From Bordetella parapertussis (GTDB lineage Bacteria > Pseudomonadota > Gammaproteobacteria > Burkholderiales > SG8-41), in contig CAMDLH010000035.1 in assembly GCA_945901405.1 (NCBI GenBank), positions 1 through 41,643 of the forward strand: DNA of 41,643 nucleotides, read 5' to 3'. Below are positions 41,600 through 41,643 of this stretch, in pieces. The notes under the pieces are model-generated. The model was given only the letters and a program-made list of their open reading frames with translations. It did no database searches and was not told where the DNA came from. A program made the translations under genes and the position numbers. The first letter of the stretch is position 1. Each line of letters begins with the position of its first letter.

Positions 41600-41643
41600 A
41601 GGTTGTTACTCGGCCCGAAGGGCCTGAAATCAGATGCTGCGCA

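Overview
The window looks like a chromosomal accessory segment of a GC-rich betaproteobacterium, most likely Burkholderiales. The main reason is the number of Bug/TctC-type periplasmic solute-binding proteins. I count 15 in 41.6 kb, each with its own export signal and none with TctA/TctB membrane subunits beside it. The family typically binds carboxylates and is heavily expanded in Bordetella, Cupriavidus and their relatives. Catabolic enzymes lie between the receptors: 2-hydroxyacid dehydrogenases, alpha/beta hydrolases, amidohydrolases, MmgE/PrpD proteins, a 2-oxoglutarate dioxygenase, a Rieske oxygenase alpha/beta pair, a gentisate-type bicupin, a class II aldolase and an argininosuccinate-lyase-like enzyme.

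The most striking region is 10350-14449. It is a plus-strand run of five genes in which three are interrupted by an in-frame TGA, each followed at once by a hairpin of bacterial SECIS type. Read as selenocysteine, the TGAs give two paralogous UGSC-type selenoproteins (UGSC at 10659, UGAC at 12317) and a glutaredoxin-like domain with a U-S-S-C active site fused to a DinB-like domain (TGA at 13724). Two large paralogous proteins of unknown function (10923-12041 and 12593-13645) alternate with the UGSC proteins. The layout is small-large-small-large-redox. I read it as a duplicated two-subunit selenoenzyme with a dedicated selenium-containing redox partner. Conventional gene calling would split all three selenoprotein genes.

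Layout: 1-111, start of an ISAzo13-like transposase cut by the window edge; 318-1469, receptor whose 3' end runs through an 11-G tract; 1506-5204 (minus), hydroxyacid dehydrogenase, VapBC toxin-antitoxin, 2OG dioxygenase, alpha/beta hydrolase; 5260-10255, receptors separated by two dead genes (an SMP-30/amidohydrolase chimera and a twice-frameshifted hydrolase); 10350-14449, selenoprotein operon; 14500-22448, receptors with an ASL-like enzyme, a glycine-zipper surface protein and an amidohydrolase; 22830-24600, AbiE toxin-antitoxin; 24597-30362, receptors and two MmgE/PrpD genes; 30444-36488, probable aromatic-acid module (bicupin dioxygenase, amidohydrolase, Rieske alpha and beta); 36546-41537, receptors, class II aldolase and a second hydroxyacid dehydrogenase.

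Palindromic repeats are scattered between genes. One class carries terminal GTAG like REP elements, another has the core GTCGTTCCCGC...GCGGGAAYGAC, and a third resembles CCACAGATTTCACAGATGAACACAGATT. Several have altered gene ends: they supply stop codons, replace a receptor's N-terminus, or separate the Rieske alpha and beta genes. I saw no tRNA, rRNA or CRISPR array. The selenocysteine machinery (selA, selB, selC, selD) is not in the window and must lie elsewhere if the reading is right.
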